From contig JAUXCL010000073.1 in NCBI GenBank assembly GCA_030618905.1, forward strand, positions 1 through 10,398: 10,398 bases of DNA. Reading direction: 5' to 3'. The position numbers and the translations under genes were made by a program. The first letter of the stretch is position 1; each line of letters starts with the position of its first letter. The notes beneath the pieces are model-generated. The model made no database searches. It was not told where the DNA came from and was given only the letters and a program-made list of their open reading frames with translations. The DNA is from Bacteroidales bacterium. GTDB lineage: Bacteria; Bacteroidota; Bacteroidia; Bacteroidales; B18-G4. Positions 1 through 6,379 of this stretch are shown one piece after another.

Positions 1-2933
1 ATATCAACGATCAATACCGGCTTTTTGCCAACCATGATCTGGAAAGTATCTGTTCTTTCCAGGCCGGCAGCATCGGTTATTTTCAACAAAAATTTTGATT
101 CATAGCCGTTTAAGGTATTTGCAGAAGCCTTAACTTTAAAAGGCCGGGATGCAACCTGACCGGCTTCGATATTACCGTAAGCCATGGACGAAACTCCTTC
201 AATGCTGACAAATTCACCTAATGATAGTAATTCCCCTTTCACATTTTCGGCTGCAGCCCTGCCATCATTACTGATACTGATCTGCAGGTCGGCGCTTTCA
301 TCAGGATCCAGACGGCCATTGTTCCCGTCATCAACCTGAACCTGAAGAAAATGTAAATACGGAGCCTTCACATTGCTGATGATCATTCTTTCTTTCTCGA
401 TTGCAGACGATATGACCTTATTCTCCAGAGTGATGGCGTAAGCATCAGGTATACCAGGATCGACAGTAAACCGGAAAGCAGCTGCCGCCGTTTTTGTCTC
501 TCCCGGGGCAATTGACCCAAAATTCTGCAAGTTATCATTCAATACGATAAATTCATCATTCGAGGAGATGGAAGCCTGTACATTGCCCTGTGCCTGCTGT
601 GCAATATTTGTAACGGAAAAATCCATGAGGACTATATCTCCGTTACGAATGTTCGTATCACCATTCACATTAAAAGCATAGGATGTGATGAAGGCATCTG
701 AGAGCTGAAATGACCTGGCATCAAGCATATTATTATGGTCCGTCACCACTACATGAACATCGTATATCGAAGACAGGTCATCAGTAAAAATGTTTAATAA
801 GCCATCAGTACTCAATGACATATCCTCGGGTATGGGTTGACAAATAAATTCCGTGGCTGAATTGCCCGGGATAAGGGTAGGATCGGGTACATCTTTCAGA
901 TGATAATCGATGCCATCACCATTGGATATCCCCACTACCCAATCCAGGTTGCCACTATACGCAATGCCATTATAGTACATAATTATGTTTCCATCGGCAC
1001 GCAGTTCCAATGCAAAATTCAGTTCAGATGAACCTATTTGATCAACGATGGACGCTTTCCAGCGGAATTTCACATATTCTTCACTGCTCTCAAACCAAAG
1101 ACCATCATTCGTGGTGTTAAAGAATCTTATTGATTTACTTTTGAAAGGGGCAATTGCTTTGATGTGCTTAAAGTGAAAAGATTCTTTTTTCAAATAAGGC
1201 CAATGTACAATGTAATCATCAAAGAATACGTATCCCTGAGCATTGACCCTGATGGTATCAAAGAATTCTCCATAAAATGGAAATGAAAAATCAAGGTCTA
1301 TGGTAAATATACTGTCGCCCTGAACATTGGGAATCAGTTGCTGGCCTGTAATCGCTGGGTATGATACCTGGTTGTTTTTTATACTGTACTTATTTCTCAG
1401 TTTCCATTTATAGGGGGAGCTTCCACCGCTGGCTTGCAGTTGCACCTGGTAAGGCTGTGATGCTTGTATAGCCGGTAAAGATGCTGTGGTAATGGATGGT
1501 CCGTCGATATTAACTGTTGCAGGAATGCTAAGCACTGTCAACCCATTGTTGATGAGCGGTATATTGTTTTCCGGATAAGGGATCTCCTGTACACCATCGC
1601 TATAATCCATAAGCGAAAAATCAATGATCTCTCCGGTTCCCTTATTCAAGTGGTCTCTTTCATAAACCTGTAGAAAATAATTCGCGGGCTGGCCTGCCTT
1701 AACGTAACTGAGCAGTGGCGTTATATCCAGCCCAAATTCAATTTCTTTGCATTGTTCCATGGTATCACAGCCCTGCATGGCCTGATTCAATCCCTGGTAT
1801 TGCATAATCGGGAAGTCAAGTATATGCGTTGGATAGCCAATTTCCTGATCATAGGAAACACCTGCCCTAACCCTGATCATTTGCCTGGCGTTATGCTTCA
1901 ATGTGACTTTCATCGTCATCAGGGGTGTATAATCATCCTTGGTTTTGATCACATGGACAGTGTTGGTCCATATACCCCCTTCCGCGATGGGAACAGCCAA
2001 TGTCCGGTACATCATATAGCAAAATCCGGAATCAGCCCAGTAATCACCATAGCTATTGGCAAACTTCAATCCACCAATTTCCCAGTCCTGCATATCTACA
2101 ATGCCATCCCCGGTAATATCTTCATCATTGGTATAACGTGTATCTCCATTATAATCAAAGCAGATGGAATCATTCCATCCCACGATGGTCATTCCATGAA
2201 GGGCTTCCGGACACCATGCTACGATAACCAATTTCCCCGCTTCCGGGGTCCCATCCGGTAATGATGTGTAGTTCCAGGGACTGCATGCGATAAAATTGGC
2301 AACACCTCCGATGCTGGCACCCTCCAGATGGTCAAATAACCAATGTTTTAATGTGAGCAGACCATCAGGTGTGTACACAGGTATGGCATACAGACCCTCG
2401 ATGCGGTTGTGCATGGCATGATAATACTTGTCGTATCCCGTCATCCAGCGCTGGCCGCCGCCGGTGTAAAATCCGTCATAATCAGTTACACTGGGCGTTC
2501 CGCACCGGTGCAAAATCTCATGTGTATGCAAATAATTTACACCATACCAGCCCATACCACCATTGAGCCAGTTCCATGCAAAATGGGTTGTGTATTGATT
2601 TTCAGGGAGATTAGCAGGAACTTCACGCATCCTGTTGATCTCATAAGTAAAATTATACGCTATGCTGGAGGCCTGCATACAGTTTGGATAACTTTCCTGA
2701 CTAAAAATAGGCCGGAAATATTGGTTTCCCGAGTTATCATGGACTGAAGGAAGTTCTTTGCTTCTCAAATAATCAGGCAGGGCAAGCTGTGGCACTGTAC
2801 TCAGGTAAATGGAATCCTGGACAGACATCGGATGACTGATCCGGAGCAGTGATTCAAAATCAAGGTGGTCACGTTCTTGTGTATAGGCCGAAAGAGTCAA
2901 CAATAGCAGGACAATGAATCCACATATCTTCAT
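1..2933 (-). CDS. Secreted papain-like (C1 family) cysteine peptidase, multidomain, C-terminus outside window
   Basis: The frame is open from ATG at 2933 to the left edge (977 codons, no stop), so the gene is partial at its 3' end. Residues 1-18 form a signal peptide (MKICGFIVLLLLTLSAYT). Residues about 70-315 read as a papain-like catalytic domain: Gln79 (oxyanion hole), Cys85 in NCMQAS, His246 in LHGMTIVGW, and Asn293 in FANSYGDYW, equivalent to papain NSWG. Cys85 lacks the usual following Trp. Between His and Asn sit two calcium-type loops (residues 260-283). Residues about 488-748 resemble a putative-Ig (He_PIG-like) domain interrupted at about 513-700 by a nidogen-like FPFYG domain. Residues about 750-970 look like two CARDB-like beta domains. 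The likely role is extracellular protein degradation. The architecture suggests type IX secretion, but the C-terminal signal lies outside the window, so this is inference. Substrate unknown. Confidence 0.85.
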   Translation of the reverse strand, partial: MKICGFIVLLLLTLSAYTQERDHLDFESLLRISHPMSVQDSIYLSTVPQLALPDYLRSKELPSVHDNSGNQYFRPIFSQESYPNCMQASSIAYNFTYEINRMREVPANLPENQYTTHFAWNWLNGGMGWYGVNYLHTHEILHRCGTPSVTDYDGFYTGGGQRWMTGYDKYYHAMHNRIEGLYAIPVYTPDGLLTLKHWLFDHLEGASIGGVANFIACSPWNYTSLPDGTPEAGKLVIVAWCPEALHGMTIVGWNDSICFDYNGDTRYTNDEDITGDGIVDMQDWEIGGLKFANSYGDYWADSGFCYMMYRTLAVPIAEGGIWTNTVHVIKTKDDYTPLMTMKVTLKHNARQMIRVRAGVSYDQEIGYPTHILDFPIMQYQGLNQAMQGCDTMEQCKEIEFGLDITPLLSYVKAGQPANYFLQVYERDHLNKGTGEIIDFSLMDYSDGVQEIPYPENNIPLINNGLTVLSIPATVNIDGPSITTASLPAIQASQPYQVQLQASGGSSPYKWKLRNKYSIKNNQVSYPAITGQQLIPNVQGDSIFTIDLDFSFPFYGEFFDTIRVNAQGYVFFDDYIVHWPYLKKESFHFKHIKAIAPFKSKSIRFFNTTNDGLWFESSEEYVKFRWKASIVDQIGSSELNFALELRADGNIIMYYNGIAYSGNLDWVVGISNGDGIDYHLKDVPDPTLIPGNSATEFICQPIPEDMSLSTDGLLNIFTDDLSSIYDVHVVVTDHNNMLDARSFQLSDAFITSYAFNVNGDTNIRNGDIVLMDFSVTNIAQQAQGNVQASISSNDEFIVLNDNLQNFGSIAPGETKTAAAAFRFTVDPGIPDAYAITLENKVISSAIEKERMIISNVKAPYLHFLQVQVDDGNNGRLDPDESADLQISISNDGRAAAENVKGELLSLGEFVSIEGVSSMAYGNIEAGQVASRPFKVKASANTLNGYESKFLLKITDAAGLERTDTFQIMVGKKPVLIVD

Positions 2934-2963
2934 GGGTGGTGATGTTAGTTGATTATGAGTTTG

Positions 2964-2994
2964 ACAATATATCTATTTAGCCTGAAATAAACAA
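2964..2994 (-). promoter_or_regulatory. Candidate Bacteroidota-type promoter of the peptidase gene
   Basis: Reading the minus strand, TTG at 2994-2992 is followed after 20 bases by TATATTGT at 2971-2964. The Bacteroidota sigma-ABfr consensus is TTTG, 19-21 bases, then TAnnTTTG. The spacing fits exactly, but the -7 box has two mismatches (TTGT for TTTG) and only TTG of the -33 box is present. The start codon at 2933 would follow a leader of about 24 bases. Confidence 0.35.
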
Positions 2995-3065
2995 GTACTA
3001 ATCAGCGAATGGCACCTATCAATAAGTTTTCGGTAAATGGCCTGCTGATTATTGTATGCAAAGAT

Positions 3066-3095
3066 AAAAAAAAAGGTCCCGGCAAAGCCGGGACC
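3066..3095 (-). terminator. Intrinsic terminator of the 3131-3595 gene
   Basis: A perfect 9-bp stem (GGTCCCGGC, loop of three, GCCGGGACC; 3075-3095) is followed on the minus strand by nine T residues (3074-3066). It lies 35 bases after the TAG stop of the small exported protein. There is no T-run on the plus-strand side, so it should act only on minus-strand transcription. It separates that gene from the peptidase gene. Confidence 0.9.
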
Positions 3096-3130
3096 ATTAA
3101 TGCACCCAATGTTTAACTAACATAAAATTA

Positions 3131-3595
3131 CTATAGAAGCTTGAAATGAAACTTAGCGTTATACGCTTTTCCTATGGTAACAGAGCCATCTTTCAACCTG
3201 ATATTCTCAAGTTTCGAGATGATATATAGATTCAACTCCTCATCAGAGGAATTGGTTGATAATATTTCTATAAATCCATCTTCATTGTAAGTAAAACTTA
3301 CCATAATTATGTCTTCTTTCATTTCGTCCTGTGCAAACTCAGGATAACTTAATTGCTGGTAGATGGAATTTTTGGTGTCCGCAGGAATACTGTTCTCCAG
3401 AGAATTATTTGCATTCACGACAACGACTTCACTTGCGTTTGTGAAAGCTTTATTTACATTGTCTATGATTTCTTGTTGCGTAATTTCTGTATTGACATTT
3501 AATTTTCTTGCCTTTTTGCCTTTTGTGCCTGCCATTGAAATGCTGGCACAAAGGACGAAGGTTAATGCCAGGGTTGCTATTTTATATGCTTTCAT
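3131..3595 (-). CDS. Small exported protein resembling a free-standing TonB C-terminal domain
   Basis: 154 residues. Residues 1-22 form a signal peptide (hydrophobic ALTFVLCASISMA, likely cut before Gly23). A basic KGKKARK stretch and a linker follow. From about residue 84 the pattern resembles the TonB C-terminal fold: YPEFAQ, then a strand with the DG turn (MVSFTYNEDGFIEIL), then SSDEELNLYIISKLENIRL as the helix, then GKAYNAKFHFKLL as the last strand. In TonB this domain contacts TonB-dependent receptors. Here the membrane anchor and proline-rich spanner are missing, so the protein cannot transmit energy as TonB does. The match is a reading of pattern only, and the function is unknown. The gene stands alone with its own promoter and terminator, suggesting individual regulation. 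Confidence 0.8.
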   Translation of the reverse strand: MKAYKIATLALTFVLCASISMAGTKGKKARKLNVNTEITQQEIIDNVNKAFTNASEVVVVNANNSLENSIPADTKNSIYQQLSYPEFAQDEMKEDIIMVSFTYNEDGFIEILSTNSSDEELNLYIISKLENIRLKDGSVTIGKAYNAKFHFKLL

Positions 3596-3695
3596 GATTT
3601 CCAGGATTTATACTGTTCAACATTATTGTTCTGCATATATACTATCTAATTCTGTGCCAAACATTACAAGTTGCTGCTATTCTGTTTGTTATAAA

Positions 3696-3710
3696 TTAGA
3701 ATCATTCTAA
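3696..3710. promoter_or_regulatory. 7-1-7 palindrome, Fur/PerR-type operator candidate
   Basis: TTAGAATCATTCTAA is a perfect 7-base inverted repeat around one central base. It keeps the AATNATT core of the 7-1-7 boxes known for Bacillus Fur, Zur and PerR, and differs from the PerR box TTATAATNATTATAA at one position per half. It overlaps half of the -7 box and the predicted start point of the promoter for the 3131-3595 gene, which fits a repressor site. Which regulator binds is inference. Confidence 0.5.
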
Positions 3711-3739
3711 AGTAAATTGAAAAAGTGTCCATTGTCAAA
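3707..3739 (-). promoter_or_regulatory. Bacteroidota-type promoter of the 3131-3595 gene
   Basis: On the minus strand a perfect TTTG -33 box (3739-3736) is followed after 21 bases by TACTTTAG (3714-3707), seven of eight matches to TAnnTTTG. Transcription would start near 3700, giving a leader of about 105 bases. The downstream palindrome at 3696-3710 overlaps it. Confidence 0.6.
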
Positions 3740-3745
3740 CAGAAT

Positions 3746-3761
3746 TGTTCGCTACCGAACA
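3746..3761 (-). terminator. Short hairpin after rsmI, weak terminator candidate
   Basis: TGTTCG and CGAACA pair as a 6-bp stem with a 4-base loop, about 20 bases past the rsmI stop. On the minus strand it is followed by ATTCTGTTT rather than a clean T-run, so termination would be weak and some read-through into the downstream gene is possible. Confidence 0.3.
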
Positions 3762-3781
3762 TGAGGCCAAAGAAATGAAAT

Positions 3782-4456
3782 TTAAATTTTGCTTCCGGAT
3801 ACAACGATCACATACTCGCCTTTGATGGTTTCCTCATCCAACATAGTCCTGATGTCAGCAAGGGGGCCACGGATGGTTCGCTCATGAACCTTGCTTAATT
3901 CTTTGGAGACAGAAGCCTGACGGTTGGGACCAAAATACTCAATGAATTGATCGATGCATTTCACAAGGCGGTGTGGAGATTCATAAAAGACAATGGTATA
4001 AGGTTGCTTGCTAAGCCATTCCAATTTTGTCCTGCGGCCCTTTTTATGGGGCAGGAAGCCCTCAAATAAGAATCGATCGTTCGGGATTCCTGATACTACC
4101 AGGGCGGGGACGAAGGCCGTTGGCCCGGGCAGGCATTCTACCTCGAAACCATGGGCGATACAATCCCTTACAAGCAGAAAGCCAGGATCAGATATTGCAG
4201 GGGTTCCGGCATCACTGACCAGGGCTATTTCATCACCTGCCTCCAGCCGTTCAATGATTTTGCCAACAGCCTTGTGCTCGTTGAACTGATGATGCGAAAG
4301 CAATTGGTTTTCTATACCATATTTCTTCAGCAGTATAGATGTTTTCCTGGTGTCTTCTGCCAGGATCAGGTTTACATTTTTGAGGACGTCAATAGCTCTT
4401 TGGGTGATATCTCCGAGATTACCAATGGGTGTGGGAACCAGGTATAGCTTTGACAT
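3782..4456 (-). CDS. rsmI: 16S rRNA (cytidine1402-2'-O)-methyltransferase
   Basis: 224 residues of the tetrapyrrole-methylase (SAM-dependent) fold. In this family RsmI adds the 2'-O-methyl group to C1402 in the 16S rRNA decoding centre. Visible signatures are LVPTPIGNLGDIT (6-18), LAEDTRKT (32-39), LVSDAGTPAISDPG (79-92), LPGPTAFVPAL (109-119), FLFEGFLPHKKGRR (129-142) and FYESPHRL (157-164), ending with the GEYVIVV strand. It is shorter than the 286-residue E. coli protein because the C-terminal extension is absent. The start is clear, as the first conserved motif begins at once. It lies 10 bases behind the unknown gene at 4467-4967 on the same strand, so the two are probably one operon. Confidence 0.95.
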   Translation of the reverse strand: MSKLYLVPTPIGNLGDITQRAIDVLKNVNLILAEDTRKTSILLKKYGIENQLLSHHQFNEHKAVGKIIERLEAGDEIALVSDAGTPAISDPGFLLVRDCIAHGFEVECLPGPTAFVPALVVSGIPNDRFLFEGFLPHKKGRRTKLEWLSKQPYTIVFYESPHRLVKCIDQFIEYFGPNRQASVSKELSKVHERTIRGPLADIRTMLDEETIKGEYVIVVSGSKI

Positions 4457-4466
4457 TGTACTTCGC

Positions 4467-4967
4467 TTATAAATATTTCCTTTCTACATAGTCTCTGAAA
4501 AGAAGAAAATACTCCATCTCTTCAGTCCACTGGTGTTTTTCCTTTAATGATGCCAGGTAAGCCTGTGCATTTTCAAGGGAATCGGTGGTATTCAAATGTT
4601 CAAGGGTCTCGTTGTATTCAAGTAAATTGTTATTGAACAGCTCTTTGATGAATAGGAACTTATCGTTCAGGCCTATGGCTGTTTTGAGGTCTTGAATGGG
4701 ATTCATTTTAATCCGGGCAGCCAGGGTCTTGTCATCACTGTCCATAAATTTATCCGCCAGTGTAGTACCATTACCAGCGACAACCACAATTTTCTTTTCC
4801 TCCCCGCTATCTTCAAGTTCCATCAGCAGATCGTAGATCCGCCTGGTTTTCTCCTTCAGCAGATCTACGTCAATACGCCTGACGTAATCTTCTTTGATTC
4901 TGGCATAGCTGCGCTGCATGCTTTCTAAAAGAATATCAATTTCAATCAATATGGATTTAGGCCTCAT
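4467..4967 (-). CDS. Conserved protein of unknown function, upstream of rsmI
   Basis: 166 residues with no signal peptide or membrane segment, so probably cytoplasmic. It is charged and helical. The N-terminal third (about 1-55) may form a coiled coil. The middle has a Val-rich stretch, KKIVVVAGNGTTLADKFM (58-75). The C-terminal half has AIGLNDKFLFIKELFNNN (97-114), a SLENAQAYL helix and KHQWTEEMEYFLLFRDYVERKY. I recall similar proteins with the LNDKFLFIKELF segment from other Bacteroidota, always as hypothetical proteins, and cannot assign a role. It is 10 bases upstream of rsmI and divergent from tdk, suggesting co-transcription with the rRNA methyltransferase. Confidence 0.85.
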   Translation of the reverse strand: MRPKSILIEIDILLESMQRSYARIKEDYVRRIDVDLLKEKTRRIYDLLMELEDSGEEKKIVVVAGNGTTLADKFMDSDDKTLAARIKMNPIQDLKTAIGLNDKFLFIKELFNNNLLEYNETLEHLNTTDSLENAQAYLASLKEKHQWTEEMEYFLLFRDYVERKYL

Positions 4968-5058
4968 AATCTACTATTCCCTTAATATTAATACCGATAA
5001 ATTGCTAAATTTGTATTAATAACGGATAAAGATATAAAAGATTGAGTTGAGAAGGTAA
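4968..5058. promoter_or_regulatory. Divergent promoter region between the unknown gene/rsmI and tdk
   Basis: This 91-base AT-rich gap must drive both directions. On the plus strand TAAATTTG (5006-5013) matches the -7 consensus TAnnTTTG at every position and would give tdk a leader of about 39 bases, but the -33 position shows only TTAA. On the minus strand TATCTTTA (5034-5027) matches seven of eight positions, again without a clear -33 box. The two -7 candidates lie within 30 bases, so the promoters could interfere. Confidence 0.4.
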
Positions 5059-5646
5059 ATGTTCCTGGAAAAGACAAAAAATCATTCAAAGAGCGGCTGG
5101 ATAGAAGTCATCTGTGGCTCTATGTTCTCGGGTAAGACAGAAGAGCTGATCCGTCGCTTGCGCAGGGCCATTATCGCCAGGCAAAAAGTGGAAATCTTCA
5201 AACCCATTGTTGATACACGTTATGATGTCAACCGCGTAGTTTCACATGATGAAACCTCCATCCATTCTACCCCGGTGCAGACTTCATCACAGATCTTATT
5301 GCTCGCTAATGATTTCGATGTAATCGGTATAGATGAAGCGCAGTTTTTCGACATGGAACTTGCCAATGTATGCAACCAGCTGGCACGTAGCGGCATCCGT
5401 ATAATTGTGGCAGGACTGGACATGGATTTCCTGGGGAAACCCTTTGGCCCCATTCCGTCTTTACTGGCTACTGCAGAATATGTAACAAAAGTACATGCCA
5501 TTTGCATTGAATGTGGTGAACTGGCCAATTATTCCTATCGTAAAGGGAGTGACGGAGTCCTGGTTGTGCTGGGTGAAAAAGATATTTATGAACCGCTTTG
5601 CAGGAAGCATTTTGATGAGAAGATGCATGGAAAATCAATGAAATAA
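5059..5646 (+). CDS. tdk: Thymidine kinase (type II)
   Basis: 195 residues, the usual length for type II thymidine kinases, which phosphorylate thymidine with ATP in the dTTP salvage pathway. The Walker A loop is GSMFSGKT (20-27). The DEAQ motif is at 92-95 (IDEAQFF), with Glu93 as the probable catalytic base. GLDMDFLGKPFGPIPSLL (119-136) leads into the lasso segment. The structural zinc site reads Cys149-x2-Cys152 and Cys181-x2-His184, the three-Cys-one-His version. The start at MFLEK is supported because the conserved WIEVICGSMFSGKT begins at residue 14. It is the first gene of a plus-strand run leading to the prolyl isomerase and pheS, with 62 bases before the next gene and no terminator visible between them. 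Confidence 0.96.
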   Translation: MFLEKTKNHSKSGWIEVICGSMFSGKTEELIRRLRRAIIARQKVEIFKPIVDTRYDVNRVVSHDETSIHSTPVQTSSQILLLANDFDVIGIDEAQFFDMELANVCNQLARSGIRIIVAGLDMDFLGKPFGPIPSLLATAEYVTKVHAICIECGELANYSYRKGSDGVLVVLGEKDIYEPLCRKHFDEKMHGKSMK

Positions 5647-5674
5647 AGTTATCATTTCTTCAATTCCTTTCTAT

Positions 5675-5690
5675 TTTGTAATATTGCAAA
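5675..5690. repeat. Near-perfect 16-base palindrome between tdk and the cyclophilin gene
   Basis: TTTGTAATATTGCAAA is an inverted repeat about AATATT with one mismatched pair. It lies 18 bases before the prolyl isomerase start. It contains TAATATTG, seven of eight matches to the -7 promoter consensus, but no -33 box is in place. It could be an operator or chance in AT-rich DNA. Confidence 0.25.
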
Positions 5691-5708
5691 GATTTTAATC
5701 CATTTATT

Positions 5709-6356
5709 ATGATAAAAAACATTATGACTTTTATGATGGTCGGAATTATAATGACCTCAACAACTTTGTCTGCGCAAGAAGGCGACCAGGCTGAAACGAT
5801 GTTCCTGATCAAAACTGAATATGGAAACATCATCTGCAAATTATATAATGACACCCCCATGCACAGGGATAATTTTTTAAAACTGGTCGAAGAAGGCTGG
5901 TATAATGGTTCAAATTTTCATCGTGTCATCTCAGGGTTTATGATTCAGGGCGGACATAATGCCGATGGGAAAGTGGACCCGGGGTATACGATCCCTGCTG
6001 AATTCAGGTCAAACCACTTCCACAAAAGAGGTGTAATCTCTGCTGCAAGAATGGGTGATGATGTCAACCCGGAGAGGAATTCTTCAGGCTGCCAGTTTTA
6101 CATTGTCCAGGGAAGGCGTTATGCTGCCAATGAGATGTCCGATATTGAATCACGGATGGACTATAAATTCTCTGAAGAACAGATTGAGGTCTACACGACT
6201 ATCGGTGGAACACCTCATCTTGATGGATCCTACACTGTTTATGGTGAAGTCATCAGCGGCATGGACGTGGTCGACCAGATCGCCAATATACCTACCATCA
6301 AGCCGGGTGACAAACCTGAGCAAGAAATAAAATTCACGGTTGAGGTCATAAAGTAA
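5709..6356 (+). CDS. Exported cyclophilin-type peptidyl-prolyl cis-trans isomerase
   Basis: 215 residues. Residues 1-22 are a signal peptide (hydrophobic MTFMMVGIIMTSTTL, cut after SA), so it acts in the periplasm as a proline-bond folding catalyst. The active-site residues are present: FHRVISGFMIQGG (70-82) with Arg72, Phe77 and Gln80 matching CypA Arg55, Phe60 and Gln63. GVISAAR (108-114) and CQFYIV (128-133) follow. CypA Trp121 and His126 correspond to His170 and Tyr175 in HLDGSYTVYG, a change I recall as common in bacterial cyclophilins, and it predicts low cyclosporin affinity. About 30 extra residues (137-168, YAANEMSDIESRMDYKFSEE...) separate the catalytic halves. pheS starts 23 bases downstream, so co-transcription is likely without implying a shared role. 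Confidence 0.93.
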   Translation: MIKNIMTFMMVGIIMTSTTLSAQEGDQAETMFLIKTEYGNIICKLYNDTPMHRDNFLKLVEEGWYNGSNFHRVISGFMIQGGHNADGKVDPGYTIPAEFRSNHFHKRGVISAARMGDDVNPERNSSGCQFYIVQGRRYAANEMSDIESRMDYKFSEEQIEVYTTIGGTPHLDGSYTVYGEVISGMDVVDQIANIPTIKPGDKPEQEIKFTVEVIK

Positions 6357-6379
6357 TTATTACCCAACAGGGCGGTCAC

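Noticed and set aside
1752..2747. Plus-strand open frames at 1752-2261, 2369-2566 and 2409-2747
   Set aside because: They lie antisense to the peptidase catalytic domain, whose minus-strand frame is open for 977 codons and keeps its catalytic residues. The products resemble nothing and are rich in Cys, His and Pro in a random way.
3363..3710. Plus-strand frame of 115 codons
   Set aside because: Antisense to the TonB-domain-like gene, whose signal peptide, promoter and terminator all point to the minus strand.
5220..5528. Minus-strand frame inside tdk
   Set aside because: Antisense to a clear thymidine kinase with all motifs present.
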